Assembly (NCBI GenBank): GCA_028683385.1
Contig: JAQUIJ010000004.1
Location: 275,416 to 339,415 of the forward strand
DNA length: 64,000 nucleotides
DNA from: Prolixibacteraceae bacterium
GTDB lineage: Bacteria; Bacteroidota; Bacteroidia; Bacteroidales; Prolixibacteraceae
Reading direction: 5' to 3'
Within the stretch, counting starts at the first letter, position 1, and every line of letters starts with the position of its first letter. Positions 53,482-63,301 of the stretch are shown piece after piece. Made by a program: the position numbers and the translations under genes. A model generated the notes under the pieces. That model did not search any database. It was given only the letters and a program-made list of their open reading frames with translations, and had not been told where the DNA came from.

Positions 53482-54636
53482 TTAAAGCCTGTCTTCGAGG
53501 ATTAATCGAATCTCATTAGGTCCAATGTTCGCTTTTTCACCAACTTTATATCCTCTATTCTTGAATCGGGTACAAATAGTGTCGATGGTTTCGGAAGTCA
53601 CTGAATAATCGGGTAATTTGGTTGGTATTCCAACGGATTCAAAGAATTTAATAGTTTTCAGGATCGTTTTATCTATTCTTTCATCATCAGTTCCATCCAA
53701 TACACCCCAAACCCGTTCGCCGAGCTGTAAGATTTTATCTTTCTTCTGTTCACGTTTGATGTGCATAACACCTGGCAGAACAATTGCAAGTGTGCGTGCG
53801 TGGTCGATTCCGTGGTATGCTGTCAATTCATGCCCAATCATGTGAGTTGCCCAGTCCTGTGGAACCCCGGCACCAATCAATCCGTTTAGAGCCATCGTTG
53901 CACTCCACATAAAATTGGCAGCAGCATTGTAGTCGGTTCTGTTTGCAAGTACTTTTGGCCCTTCTTCAATCAAGGTTTTCAGAATGCTCTCAGCAAATCG
54001 ATCCTGAATTGGAGAATCGACAGGAAATGTCAGGTATTGTTCAATGACATGAACAAAGGCATCAACAATTCCATTTGCTACCTGTTTTTCAGGAAGCGAG
54101 AAAATAACTTGCGGATCAAGTATAGAAAACAGCGGCATTACCTTTGGTGACATAAATGACAGTTTTTCCTTTGTTTCAATCCTTGTAACCACGGCACCTG
54201 AATTCATCTCAGATCCTGTTGCTGGTAAGGTTAAAACTGCCCCATGAAGAATTGCATCATCCACTGGTGCCCTTTTTGCCAATATATTCCAGGGATCGCC
54301 ATATTTAAAGCAAGCAGCCGCAGCAATAAATTTTGTTCCGTCAATAACAGAACCGCCACCAACAGAGAGTAAAAAGGTAATATTTTCCTTTTTGACCAAA
54401 TCAACTGCCTTCATCAATGTTTCGTAATGTGGATTGGGCTCAATTCCTCCAAATTCAATCACTTCAAAGTCTTTGATCGATGCTTTAACCTGATCATAAA
54501 CGCCATTTTTGAAAATGCTGCCTCCTCCGTAAGTAAGCAGTATTTTTGATCCTTTTGGAATGTTTGCTCCAACTTTGCTGATTTCACCTTTCCCAAAGAT
54601 GATTTTTACCGGATTTTGGTATTCAAAATTATACAT
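53482..54636 (-). CDS. Iron-containing alcohol dehydrogenase
   Basis: 384 residues, group III metal-dependent alcohol dehydrogenase, similar to YqhD/butanol dehydrogenase-type enzymes. Rossmann region YGGGSIFKNGVYDQVKASI and LLSVGGGSVIDGTKFIAAAA; metal ligands in DAFVHVIEQYLTF and MIGHELTAYHGIDHARTLAI. It reduces aldehydes or oxidises alcohols with NAD(P)H; substrate not determinable. Monocistronic. Confidence 0.93.
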   Translation of the reverse strand: MYNFEYQNPVKIIFGKGEISKVGANIPKGSKILLTYGGGSIFKNGVYDQVKASIKDFEVIEFGGIEPNPHYETLMKAVDLVKKENITFLLSVGGGSVIDGTKFIAAAACFKYGDPWNILAKRAPVDDAILHGAVLTLPATGSEMNSGAVVTRIETKEKLSFMSPKVMPLFSILDPQVIFSLPEKQVANGIVDAFVHVIEQYLTFPVDSPIQDRFAESILKTLIEEGPKVLANRTDYNAAANFMWSATMALNGLIGAGVPQDWATHMIGHELTAYHGIDHARTLAIVLPGVMHIKREQKKDKILQLGERVWGVLDGTDDERIDKTILKTIKFFESVGIPTKLPDYSVTSETIDTICTRFKNRGYKVGEKANIGPNEIRLILEDRL

Positions 54637-54857
54637 GATTAAAAAATTAAAGATTTAAAAATTGAAAATGGTTTTACCCATTTATGATGTTCAAAACATT
54701 TGAAAAGCTCAATGGTTTAACGAAATTACTCACGATAAATCTCAATGAACACAATTCAATTGTCCTGATAAGTTACAATTTATGATTTAGTGCGTTAAAA
54801 TTAATCGAATTCTTTAGGATTGAATCAAATTCTTAAAGGTAATATTTTAAAAAGTAG

Positions 54858-54881
54858 AAGGGGAGCCGGGCGGCTCCCCTT
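54858..54881. terminator. Terminator of the small Cys protein gene
   Basis: Perfect 10-bp GC-rich stem AAGGGGAGCC / GGCTCCCCTT with 4-nt loop, just past the stop of the gene at 54891-55112. Confidence 0.85.
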
Positions 54882-54890
54882 TAATCTACA

Positions 54891-55112
54891 TTATTGCGAT
54901 TCGTGAAAAAGGGTCTTTTTTTCTCTGGCATTTAGGCATTTTTGATGTTTTGCTATTAATTTGCCTTTTTCATGTTCTGTCAGAGCATCATAGAAAGTTA
55001 ATCTCTCTTTTATCTTTAATTGTCTTATCTGTTTAAAGTCACAACTACTTAATTGAATACCTACAGGACAACTAAATACTAATCCATAATAGTTTGTAAA
55101 ATTTTCCGCCAT
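54891..55112 (-). CDS. Small hypothetical protein with conserved-looking cysteines
   Basis: 73 residues, no signal peptide or membrane helix. Three cysteines (CPVG...C and KCLNAR) lie among charged helical sequence (QLKIKERLTFYDALTEHEKG, KLIAKHQKCLNAREKK). The gene has its own terminator and lies between the alcohol dehydrogenase gene and divergent ffh. Family not recognised; a small metal-binding protein is possible but speculative. Confidence 0.68.
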   Translation of the reverse strand: MAENFTNYYGLVFSCPVGIQLSSCDFKQIRQLKIKERLTFYDALTEHEKGKLIAKHQKCLNAREKKTLFHESQ

Positions 55113-55236
55113 ATCTAGCTTTCAAGAACAAACTAAACTTTCTACGTCTTTTTATTCCTTAATTCGGGAAAAGGTAACCCTTTAAAAACGGTTATTTTTA
55201 TATTATAAGTTTGAAGAGCTCTATGGCATATTTTTA

Positions 55237-55244
55237 TATTTTTG
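55237..55244 (+). promoter_or_regulatory. Candidate -7 element of ffh
   Basis: TATTTTTG fits TAnnTTTG, about 130 nt before ffh. A TTG at 55211-55213 is a little too far upstream for an ideal pair. Confidence 0.4.
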
Positions 55245-55372
55245 CAAGAGTTTTTACAAAATGAAACGAGCCATGAGTGAAAGTCTCTGATCAAATAGTG
55301 AGATTCTTATGGCAAGTTCCATTTGGCAATTAAAAAACAAATTATTAACAAATGAATTATTTCTGATTAGAT

Positions 55373-56704
55373 ATGTTTGAGAATCTGAATGAAAAGCTGG
55401 AACGGTCGTTTAAACTTCTGAAGGGTCAGGGGAAAATTACCGAAATAAATGTTGCTGAAACCTTGAAAGAGGTACGTCGTGCTTTGCTTGATGCTGACGT
55501 AAATTTTAAAATAGCCAAATCATTTACTGAGAATGTCCGGAAAAAAGCTCTGGGGATGGATGTGTTGAATGCGGTTAAGCCAAGTCAGTTAATGGTTAAA
55601 ATCGTCCACGACGAGTTGGCCGAACTGATGGGTGGAAAATTTATCGACATTAATTTAAAGGGAAATCCTTCAGTTATTTTGATTGCCGGGTTACAGGGGT
55701 CAGGTAAAACTACTTTCTCCGGAAAGTTGGCCAAAATGCTGAAAAGCAAGAAAGGGCGCCACCCATTATTGGTTGCCTGCGATGTTTACCGACCAGCTGC
55801 CATTGAACAGTTGAAAGTTTTGGGAGAACAAATTGGTGTTCCGGTTTTTACTGAAGATGGAAGTAAAAATCCGGTAAAGATTGCCTTGGAAGCTATTCGT
55901 CAGGCAAAATTACAGGGTAATGACGTTGTAATTATCGATACCGCCGGTCGTTTAGCAATCGATCAGGAAATGATGAATGAGATCAGTGCGGTTAAGGATG
56001 CCGTGAAACCTCACGAAATCCTTTTCGTTGTCGATTCCATGACAGGTCAGGATGCTGTTAACACAGCCAAAGAATTTAACGACAGGCTCGATTTTGACGG
56101 AGTTGTATTGACCAAATTAGATGGTGATACCCGTGGTGGAGCAGCTCTTTCGATCCGTTCGGTTGTCGATAAGCCTATTAAATTTGTTGGAACGGGAGAG
56201 AAGCTTGATGCACTTGATAATTTTCACCCTGAACGTATGGCCGACCGTATTCTCGGGATGGGTGATATTGTTTCGCTGGTAGAAAAAGCTCAGGAGCAAT
56301 TCGACGAAGAAGAATCCAGAAGACTTCAGCAAAAACTGGCTAAGAATCAATTCAGTTTTACCGATTTTTTGAAGCAAATTCAGCAAATCAAGAAAATGGG
56401 TAACCTGAAAGACTTGGCAGGAATGATTCCTGGAATGGGAAAAGCATTAAAGGATGTTGAAATTGAGGACGACGCATTTAAGCACATTGAAGCCATTATT
56501 TATTCGATGACTGTTGCTGAACGTGAAGATCCAAGTTTGTTGAATGGTTCTCGCCGTAAACGAATTGCTGACGGATCTGGCACAAACATTCAGGAAGTAA
56601 ACCGGTTAATTAAACAGTTTGCCGAAACCAGAAAAATGATGAAAATTGTTTCTCAGGGTAAAAATCTCAACCGGATGATGGGAAGCGCCGGACCTAAACG
56701 ATAA
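55373..56704 (+). CDS. ffh: Signal recognition particle protein Ffh
   Basis: GTPase that targets nascent membrane proteins to the translocon with SRP RNA and FtsY. 443 residues: N domain (about 1-85), G domain (about 86-295) with GLQGSGKTTFSGKLAK, DTAGRL and TKLDGDTRGG, and a C-terminal M domain with FTDFLKQIQQIKKMG and RRKRIADGSG. No SRP RNA gene is recognisable nearby. 18 nt before folD. Confidence 0.97.
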   Translation: MFENLNEKLERSFKLLKGQGKITEINVAETLKEVRRALLDADVNFKIAKSFTENVRKKALGMDVLNAVKPSQLMVKIVHDELAELMGGKFIDINLKGNPSVILIAGLQGSGKTTFSGKLAKMLKSKKGRHPLLVACDVYRPAAIEQLKVLGEQIGVPVFTEDGSKNPVKIALEAIRQAKLQGNDVVIIDTAGRLAIDQEMMNEISAVKDAVKPHEILFVVDSMTGQDAVNTAKEFNDRLDFDGVVLTKLDGDTRGGAALSIRSVVDKPIKFVGTGEKLDALDNFHPERMADRILGMGDIVSLVEKAQEQFDEEESRRLQQKLAKNQFSFTDFLKQIQQIKKMGNLKDLAGMIPGMGKALKDVEIEDDAFKHIEAIIYSMTVAEREDPSLLNGSRRKRIADGSGTNIQEVNRLIKQFAETRKMMKIVSQGKNLNRMMGSAGPKR

Positions 56705-56722
56705 TTTTAAAATAGTTTGTCT

Positions 56723-57589
56723 ATGATATTAATTGATGGGAAAAAGACCGCTGACGAAATAAAAAAGGAAATAGCTGAGGAAGTTAAACTGATCGTTGCT
56801 ACAGGGAAAAGAGCACCTCATTTGGCTGCTGTATTGGTTGGTCACGACGGTGGCAGCGAATCATATGTCGCTTTTAAGATAAAAGATTGTGCAGAGGTTG
56901 GTTTCAAGTCTTCATTGGTTCGTTTCGAAGATGATGTGACTGAAGAAACATTACTCGCAAAAGTTGCTGAATTGAATGCCGATGCCGATTTAGACGGTTT
57001 TATCGTGCAATTGCCCTTGCCGAAACATATTTCGGAGCAAAAAATTATTGAAGCAATTGATCCCCGGAAAGATGTTGATGGATTTCATCCTGAAAATGTG
57101 GGTCGGTTGGTTCTGGGAATGCCTGCTTTTTTATCGGCAACTCCTTACGGAATTATTGAACTGCTCAAAAGGTATCAAATTCCGACTTCAGGCAAAAATT
57201 GTGTGGTCGTTGGACGAAGCAATATTGTTGGCCGGCCTTTGAGTATACTGATGTCGCAAAAAAGTGTTAACGCAACCGTTACAGTTGCTCACAGCCAGAC
57301 CAAAGACCTTGCAAAAGTTTGTGCTGAAGCTGATATTTTGATTGCTGCACTTGGTTCTCCTGAATTTATAAAAGGTAATATGGTAAAGGAAGGAGCTGTT
57401 GTTATTGATGTTGGAACGACCCGTGTTGATGCTCCTGAAAAGAAATCAGGATTTCGCTTGATGGGTGACGTAAAATATGACGAAGTAGCTCCTAAATGTT
57501 CATATATTACTCCAGTTCCGGGTGGAGTAGGACCTATGACCAGGGTTTCTTTGCTCCAAAATACGTTGCTGGCGGCTAAATTAAGATAA
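56723..57589 (+). CDS. folD: Bifunctional methylenetetrahydrofolate dehydrogenase / cyclohydrolase
   Basis: Interconverts methylene- and formyl-tetrahydrofolate using NADP, 288 residues. Signatures include [46 protein letters not shown] and [14 protein letters not shown]. The ATG at 56723 is preferred to a TTG at 56717. Follows ffh closely, so probably co-transcribed; a terminator follows. Confidence 0.97.
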   Translation: MILIDGKKTADEIKKEIAEEVKLIVATGKRAPHLAAVLVGHDGGSESYVAFKIKDCAEVGFKSSLVRFEDDVTEETLLAKVAELNADADLDGFIVQLPLPKHISEQKIIEAIDPRKDVDGFHPENVGRLVLGMPAFLSATPYGIIELLKRYQIPTSGKNCVVVGRSNIVGRPLSILMSQKSVNATVTVAHSQTKDLAKVCAEADILIAALGSPEFIKGNMVKEGAVVIDVGTTRVDAPEKKSGFRLMGDVKYDEVAPKCSYITPVPGGVGPMTRVSLLQNTLLAAKLR

Positions 57590-57612
57590 CTTACACATTC
57601 GATTTATAAATC

Positions 57613-57633
57613 AAAGGTGCCTCGCGCACCTTT
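57613..57633 (+). terminator. Rho-independent terminator after folD
   Basis: AAAGGTGC (57613-57620) / GCACCTTT (57626-57633), loop CTCGC, with a T-run downstream. Confidence 0.85.
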
Positions 57634-57670
57634 TTTTATTGAATTTGTTTAACTTTAAAATAAAAATATC

Positions 57671-58498
57671 ATGAAAAATAGGGTTATAAAAAATACAGCA
57701 AAAGTTATTCTGATTTCCACATTGTTGCTTGTTGAATCATGTGCAACAGTTCCATTAATAGGTCGTAGTCAATTGAGTTTGGTTCCTGAATCAAGCATGC
57801 TCGAATTGAGTTTGACCAATTACAACGATTTCATAAAGGCGAATAAAATATCTAATAATAAAGATCAAACTGCCACAATAAAAAGAGTAGGAGCAAAAAT
57901 GTCGGTAGCAGTTGAGAAATATTTGTCGGAAAACGGTTTTGCCGATCGGGTTGCCGACTTTAAATGGGAATTTAATTTGGTACAAAGCGACGAACTGAAT
58001 GCATGGTGCATGCCAGGCGGAAAAGTAGTTTTTTATACCGGAATTATGCCAATTACGAAGAACGACGCCGGAGTTGCAGTTGTAATGGGGCATGAAATTG
58101 GCCATGCTGTTGCACGGCACGGCAATGAACGAATGAGCCAGCAGTTAGTTCAACAATATGGTGCACAGATAGGAGGAGCTGCTGTTACTGAATTGTTCAA
58201 GTCAAATCCGGAAAAGGCAGGCTCCATTTTTCAAACGGCATACGGTCTGGGAACTCAGTATGGCATAATGCTTCCATATTCACGTCAGCAAGAGTACGAA
58301 GGCGATAAGCTTGGTTTGATATTTATGGCAATTGCCGGATATAATCCCAATGAGGCAATCGGATTTTGGGAACGGATGGCCGCTAATTCAACCGCGAAAA
58401 CTCCCGAATTTTTAAGTACACATCCTCTGGAACAAAACCGAATAGATGCCATTAAAGCTTTTCTGCCCGAAGCAATGAAATATTACACAGGTAAATAA
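57671..58498 (+). CDS. M48 family zinc metallopeptidase lipoprotein
   Basis: Envelope-associated peptidase of the BepA/LoiP type, 275 residues. Lipobox-like LVESC (Cys24). Zinc-binding HEIGH motif in VVMGHEIGHAVARHGN; further conserved SDELNAWCMPGGKV, EYEGDKLGLIFMAIAGY (third zinc ligand Glu) and STHPLEQNRI. Such enzymes degrade or help fold outer membrane proteins. Transcribed alone between two terminator-bounded regions. Confidence 0.94.
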   Translation: MKNRVIKNTAKVILISTLLLVESCATVPLIGRSQLSLVPESSMLELSLTNYNDFIKANKISNNKDQTATIKRVGAKMSVAVEKYLSENGFADRVADFKWEFNLVQSDELNAWCMPGGKVVFYTGIMPITKNDAGVAVVMGHEIGHAVARHGNERMSQQLVQQYGAQIGGAAVTELFKSNPEKAGSIFQTAYGLGTQYGIMLPYSRQQEYEGDKLGLIFMAIAGYNPNEAIGFWERMAANSTAKTPEFLSTHPLEQNRIDAIKAFLPEAMKYYTGK

Positions 58499-58698
58499 GG
58501 TTAAACTCTTATTCTAAGTACAAAACTCAATCAGAAAAGGTCTAAAAGCATGAATTCCTCACGCTTTTTTCGATTATAAGGGAGTAGTTGTTCATACACC
58601 TGTATCTTATGTTAGGGTGTTTGTTAACATTTATTGATATTTATCAATTATTTTTTTTATTTTTGATCTAGTAAGAATGGAATTTACTTAAAAAGATC

Positions 58699-59109
58699 AT
58701 GATGGAAGATTTTGAAAAAAGTGAGGATCGGTTAGAAAATGACAGTAAATTCAGAGAAGAGATTTACTCGGTATCTGTCAGGGCTGGGAAAAGAACCTAT
58801 TTTTTCGATGTGAAATCAACGAGAAGAGACGAATTTTACCTAACCATTACTGAAAGTAAGAAAAGATTTGAGCAGGATGGAAACTTTCATTTCGAAAAAC
58901 ACAAGATTTTTCTTTACAAGGAAGACTTTGAAAAATTCATTGAAGGTTTGCAGGAAGTAGTTACTTTTATTGATCAGAACCAACAGGATGAATATGTAGA
59001 TCAATCCGAAGTACTGAATGAATCGGAAAGTTCAGAAGAAAAGGTTCTCGAAGAGGTTGGTTTTTCGAAAGACTATACCAAGTTGGAGTTTGACGATCTA
59101 AACTCTTAA
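58699..59109 (+). CDS. PUR-domain (DUF3276) DNA/RNA-binding protein
   Basis: 136 residues. The N-terminal PUR-alpha-like domain (about 20-105) has EEIYSVSVRAGKRTYFFDVK and EFYLTITESKKRFEQDGNFH with YKEDFEKFIEGLQEV. The C-terminal tail is acidic (NESESSEEKVLEEVG). PUR-type proteins bind single-stranded nucleic acid; the cellular role here is unknown. Two ATGs (58699, 58702) are adjacent. Confidence 0.88.
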   Translation: MMEDFEKSEDRLENDSKFREEIYSVSVRAGKRTYFFDVKSTRRDEFYLTITESKKRFEQDGNFHFEKHKIFLYKEDFEKFIEGLQEVVTFIDQNQQDEYVDQSEVLNESESSEEKVLEEVGFSKDYTKLEFDDLNS

Positions 59110-59221
59110 TTTTTATCCCGTTTGCTGAGGAAATCCGAATTCATTTTATTTCCTCAATCTTTTGAATGATACCAAAAGAACTATTTTTTCACTACAAAAC
59201 TTATCGCACTATAGTTGATTT

Positions 59222-59247
59222 AACCGGATTTTTACATCCGGTTTTTT
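59222..59247 (+). terminator. Terminator of the PUR gene
   Basis: AACCGGAT (59222-59229) / ATCCGGTT (59236-59243) followed by a T-run. Confidence 0.85.
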
Positions 59248-59290
59248 GTTTGTAATATACTTGTGGTGGATACTTCTCGCATCAATAAAA

Positions 59291-59321
59291 AAGAGGCTGA
59301 ACGCTTTCGCGACAGCCTCTT
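59291..59321 (-). terminator. Terminator of the TCA operon
   Basis: AAGAGGCTG (59291-59299) pairs with CAGCCTCTT (59313-59321). The A-run before it on the plus strand gives a U-run on the minus-strand transcript, past citrate synthase. Confidence 0.85.
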
Positions 59322-59352
59322 CACCCTTTTTGCTATGAACTTATTTACACAA

Positions 59353-60669
59353 TTAATCTTCTCTGGTTATTCCGGCCTTTTCAAGAAACCACTCCAAGGT
59401 TTGCGAGTTCGGACGTTCAATCGGAAGTCCGTAGAAACGATCGAAAACCAAAGAGGCCATTACCCCTAACGAGCGAGACACACCAAATAAAACAGTGTAG
59501 AAATTCGATTCGGTAATTCCGTAGTGGTTCAGCAGTGCACCACTGAAAGCATCCACGTTTGGCCATGGATTTTTGATTTTGCCGGTAGCTTCCAGGATTG
59601 GTGGTGCTACACGATAAATGGCATTGACGGTATTAATCAGTTTGTCGTTTACAATGTATTTTTCAGCAAACTTTTGTTGAACGGTGAACCGGGGATCGGT
59701 AATCCGAAGCACAGCATGTCCATAACCTGGTACCACACGACCTTGTAACAATGTTTTTTCTATGTAGGCTCCAATCTGTGCATCATTTGGTTCATCTGTT
59801 CCAAGTTGCTCCAGCATTTCAGCAATCCAGTCCATCACTTCCTGATTGGCAAAACCATGCAATGGACCTGCCAGTCCAACCATACCGGCAGTATAGGCAT
59901 AATAGGCATTACTAAGTGCTGAGCCAACCAAATGAGTGGCATGAGCTGAAACATTACCTCCTTCATGGTCGGCATGGATCACCATGTACAAACGAAGCAA
60001 CCGTTTTACTTCAGTCGAATCGTACCCCATCATGTGTGCCAGGTTTCCAGCCCAGTCGAGGTTCGGATTGGGTTCAATATGATTTCCGTTGTGATAAATA
60101 CGACGATAAATATAAGCGGCAATACGTGGAAGACGAGCGATCAAAGTCATCACATCTTCGTACATAAAATCCCAGTAGAACTTTTTGTTGACACCTGCGC
60201 GATAAGCCTTCTGGAAAACTGAATCATATGCCATCGAAAGAATCGCCGTGCTGAACTGAGTCATCGGACGGCTATTTTTGGGAAGTGCATCAATCACATC
60301 AAATACGTGTTGTGGCACATGAGCGCGCGTTGCCCAATCTTTCGAAATATTGATTACGTCTTCCTTCTCCGGAATTTCACCGATCATCATCAGATAAAAT
60401 AATCCTTCAGGAAGAGGCTCTCCGGCTTCATCCAATTTAGGTAGTTTTTCCTGTAATTCAGGAAGTGAAAACCCACGGAACCGGATGCCTTCGTTAGCAT
60501 CCAATTTTGATGTTTCGGTCAGCAAGGCAGGAATGCCTTTCATTCCCGAAAGAACCTGGTCAATTGTTACCTGACCAAGAACTACATCTCCATGCTCTTT
60601 TCTGAGCTTTTGAAGATCGGCCATGTTTTTCATGGCTTTTTCATAGAACCGGTTTTTAATGTATTCCAT
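59353..60669 (-). CDS. gltA: Citrate synthase, eukaryotic-like type
   Basis: Condenses oxaloacetate and acetyl-CoA to citrate, 438 residues. The active-site region reads HADHEGGNVSAHATHLVGSA and NGLAGPLHG-like GLAGPLHGFANQEVMDW; later GRVVPGYGHAVLRITDPRF, KNPWPNVDAFSGALL and YTVLFGVSRSLGVMA. These stretches resemble the mitochondrial enzyme more than the hexameric E. coli type. Last gene of the TCA operon, 40 nt after the isocitrate dehydrogenase gene. Confidence 0.96.
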   Translation of the reverse strand: MEYIKNRFYEKAMKNMADLQKLRKEHGDVVLGQVTIDQVLSGMKGIPALLTETSKLDANEGIRFRGFSLPELQEKLPKLDEAGEPLPEGLFYLMMIGEIPEKEDVINISKDWATRAHVPQHVFDVIDALPKNSRPMTQFSTAILSMAYDSVFQKAYRAGVNKKFYWDFMYEDVMTLIARLPRIAAYIYRRIYHNGNHIEPNPNLDWAGNLAHMMGYDSTEVKRLLRLYMVIHADHEGGNVSAHATHLVGSALSNAYYAYTAGMVGLAGPLHGFANQEVMDWIAEMLEQLGTDEPNDAQIGAYIEKTLLQGRVVPGYGHAVLRITDPRFTVQQKFAEKYIVNDKLINTVNAIYRVAPPILEATGKIKNPWPNVDAFSGALLNHYGITESNFYTVLFGVSRSLGVMASLVFDRFYGLPIERPNSQTLEWFLEKAGITRED

Positions 60670-60709
60670 ATCTTTGGTTTTTAGTTTTGTTCAGAATAAC
60701 TTTCCTAAA

Positions 60710-61975
60710 TTAATGAATATTTCGGATAATCTCGTCTGCAAATTTCGAAGTTGATAATAAAGTAGCACCTTCCATCATACTATACAAGTCAGATGTCACT
60801 CTTCGTTTCGAAAAAGTATGATCCATAGCATCGTAGATATGTTCTGCGGCTTCGTGCCAACCCAAATATTCAAGCAACATAGCCCCTGAAAGGATTAGTG
60901 AACCAGGGTTTGCTTTTCCAGTTCCGGCTATGTTTGGCGCTGTACCGTGAGTTGCTTCAAAAATGGCATATCCGCTGTTGTAATTGATGTTTGCTCCCGG
61001 CGAAATGCCAATTCCACCGACCATTGCAGCTAACTGATCTGAAATGTAATCGCCATTCAGGTTTAAAGTGGCAATTACCGAATGCTCAAACGGGTGCAAT
61101 AAACTTTCCTGAAGGAAGGCATCTGTAATCACGTCTTTAATGATGACCTTACCCATTCCTTTAGCCTTTGAAAGCGCAGTTTTTGCAGCATCCGGTCCTT
61201 CTTCCAGTTCAATTTGCTTGTATTTTTTCCAGGTGAAGGTCTGATGTTCAAACTCGTTCTCCGCCAAAGCATATCCCCAGTTTTTGAAAGCGCCTTCGGT
61301 AAATTTCATGATGTTTCCTTTGTGAACAATAGTCACCGAGGGTAATTCGCGATCAATTGCATATTTGATGGCTGCCCTGATCAGCCGTTCCGAGCCTTCT
61401 TTCGAAACCGGTTTTACCCCAAACGAACTGCTCTCCGGAAACCTGATTTTGTCGACACCCATTTCATTGATCAGAAAATCGCGAAACTTAATGGCATTTT
61501 CATCACCAGTCATGAATTCGATACCAGCATAAATATCTTCGGTATTTTCCCTGAAGATGTGCATGTCAACTAATTCAGGAAAGCGAACAGGCGAGGGGAC
61601 ACCTTTGAACCAGCGGATTGGACGCAGGCATACAAACAAATCCAAAGTCTGGCGCAACGCCACATTCAACGAACGAATTCCTTCGCCAACAGGCGTTTCA
61701 AGCGGACCTTTAATGCCAACCAAATGTTCCTTAAATGCTTCGAGTGTTTCATCGGGCATGTAATTACCAGTGAGTTCAAATGCTTTTTTACCCGCCAGAA
61801 CTTCTTTCCAGATCAACTTCTTCGTTGTTCCGTAAGCTTTTTTTACGGCAGCATCAATAACTCGCTGACTTGGTTCTGTGATGTCTTTTCCAATGCCATC
61901 TCCCTCTATAAACGGAATGATTGGCTGGTCAGGAACCGTGATTTTACCGTGTTGGTATTGAATGTTGTTGCTCAT
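60710..61975 (-). CDS. icd: Isocitrate dehydrogenase, E. coli-like subfamily, predicted NAD-dependent
   Basis: Oxidises isocitrate to 2-oxoglutarate. 421 residues, homologous to E. coli Icd along its length ([51 protein letters not shown]). At the coenzyme site it reads [17 protein letters not shown] where E. coli has KY and V, giving Asn, Ile and Ala at the positions of K344, Y345 and V351; Y391 and R395 are replaced by Ser in VTSDLYSMM. Ile345, Ala351 and Ser395 are associated with NAD rather than NADP use. A second, eukaryote-type enzyme is encoded 88 nt upstream. Confidence 0.94.
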   Translation of the reverse strand: MSNNIQYQHGKITVPDQPIIPFIEGDGIGKDITEPSQRVIDAAVKKAYGTTKKLIWKEVLAGKKAFELTGNYMPDETLEAFKEHLVGIKGPLETPVGEGIRSLNVALRQTLDLFVCLRPIRWFKGVPSPVRFPELVDMHIFRENTEDIYAGIEFMTGDENAIKFRDFLINEMGVDKIRFPESSSFGVKPVSKEGSERLIRAAIKYAIDRELPSVTIVHKGNIMKFTEGAFKNWGYALAENEFEHQTFTWKKYKQIELEEGPDAAKTALSKAKGMGKVIIKDVITDAFLQESLLHPFEHSVIATLNLNGDYISDQLAAMVGGIGISPGANINYNSGYAIFEATHGTAPNIAGTGKANPGSLILSGAMLLEYLGWHEAAEHIYDAMDHTFSKRRVTSDLYSMMEGATLLSTSKFADEIIRNIH

Positions 61976-61989
61976 ATTTTTAATGGTTT

Positions 61990-62054
61990 AATTTGTCAAT
62001 CCGATAAGGAAAAGTACATCGTTTCATTGTCAAATATTACTGAATTGACAAATT
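61990..62054. repeat. 11-bp inverted repeat between the two isocitrate dehydrogenase genes
   Basis: AATTTGTCAAT (61990-62000) and ATTGACAAATT (62044-62054) are perfect reverse complements, 43 nt apart, inside the 88-bp gap. A further TTGTCAAAT lies between them. It could fold into an intercistronic hairpin or form a regulator site. Confidence 0.55.
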
Positions 62055-62063
62055 ATCGAATTG

Positions 62064-63293
62064 CTACTTAAGCTTTTTCTGAAGATTGGCATCCAATGCA
62101 TCCAGAAAACTTTCTGTTGTCAGATAATTTTCTGTTTTCAGTTCGTCGCCATAAATAATCAGAGCTAAGTCTTTAGTCATTTTGCCTTCTTCAACGGTTT
62201 CAACGCAAACTTGTTCAAGAGCTAAAGCAAAATCAATTAATTTTTGGTTTCCATCTAATTTGCCCCGGAAAGCCAAGCCACGTGTCCATGCATAAATTGA
62301 TGCAATTGGATTAGTTGAAGTTGGTTTTCCCTGCTGATGCATGCGGTAATGACGGGTAACTGTTCCATGGGCAGCTTCGGCTTCCATGGTTTTTCCGTCA
62401 GGAGTGACCAATGTTGAAGTCATCAAACCGAGAGAGCCAAATCCCTGGGCAACGGTGTCTGATTGAACATCGCCATCATAGTTTTTACAGGCCCAAACAA
62501 ATCCACCTTCCCATTTCATACAGGCAGCCACCATATCATCAATCAAACGGTGTTCGTAGGTAATTCCTGCTTCAGCAAAGGCTTCTTTGAATTCAGTATC
62601 AAATATATCCTGAAAGATGTCTTTGAAACGTCCGTCGTACTTTTTCAGGATTGTATTTTTTGTTGACAGATAAAGTGGCCATTTTTTTACCAACGCCTGA
62701 TTCATACAGGCACGGGCAAATCCGGTAATCGATTCATCGGTATTGTACATGGCCATAGCCACGCCGTCGCCGGTATAATCATAAACATCGAATGAAGTTA
62801 TTTCGCTGCCATCTTCCGGAGTAAATGTGATGGTCAGTTTGCCTTTCCCTTTGGTTACAAAGTCAGTGGCGCGATATTGATCGCCAAAAGCGTGACGGCC
62901 AATACAAATCGGTTGTTTCCATCCTGGTACTAACCTTGGAATATTGCTGATGATGATTGGTTCGCGGAAAACCGTTCCATCCAGAATGTTACGGATGGTT
63001 CCATTCGGCGATTTCCACATTTTTTTGAGCCCGAATTCTTCAACACGAGCCTCGTCAGGAGTAATGGTGGCACATTTGATACCTACTCCATATTTTTTAA
63101 TGGCATTTGCTGCATCAATGGTTACCTGATCGTTGGTTTCATCGCGGTATTCCATGCCCAGATCGAAATATTTAATATCGATATCCAGGTAAGGGAAAAT
63201 CAGTTTTTCCTTAATTAGCGACCAGATAATTCGGGTCATTTCATCTCCGTCCAGTTCAACAACTGGATTTCCAACTTTAATTTTTTCTGTCAT
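62064..63293 (-). CDS. NADP-dependent isocitrate dehydrogenase, eukaryotic type
   Basis: Oxidises isocitrate to 2-oxoglutarate with NADP. 409 residues, subfamily of mammalian IDH1/2: [52 protein letters not shown] (active-site Arg) and the coenzyme loop [19 protein letters not shown], whose Arg-His pair binds the 2'-phosphate of NADP in this group. It begins 8 nt after the aconitase stop codon and is followed by the E. coli-type paralogue. Confidence 0.96.
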   Translation of the reverse strand: MTEKIKVGNPVVELDGDEMTRIIWSLIKEKLIFPYLDIDIKYFDLGMEYRDETNDQVTIDAANAIKKYGVGIKCATITPDEARVEEFGLKKMWKSPNGTIRNILDGTVFREPIIISNIPRLVPGWKQPICIGRHAFGDQYRATDFVTKGKGKLTITFTPEDGSEITSFDVYDYTGDGVAMAMYNTDESITGFARACMNQALVKKWPLYLSTKNTILKKYDGRFKDIFQDIFDTEFKEAFAEAGITYEHRLIDDMVAACMKWEGGFVWACKNYDGDVQSDTVAQGFGSLGLMTSTLVTPDGKTMEAEAAHGTVTRHYRMHQQGKPTSTNPIASIYAWTRGLAFRGKLDGNQKLIDFALALEQVCVETVEEGKMTKDLALIIYGDELKTENYLTTESFLDALDANLQKKLK

Positions 63294-63301
63294 AACGGGT
63301 G

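Noticed and set aside
55113-55372. SRP RNA gene next to ffh
   Set aside because: No GGAA-tetraloop hairpin of the SRP RNA type could be found between the two divergent genes.
59263-59469. 68-codon plus-strand reading frame
   Set aside because: It crosses the TCA operon terminator and the 3' end of the citrate synthase gene; no support as a gene.
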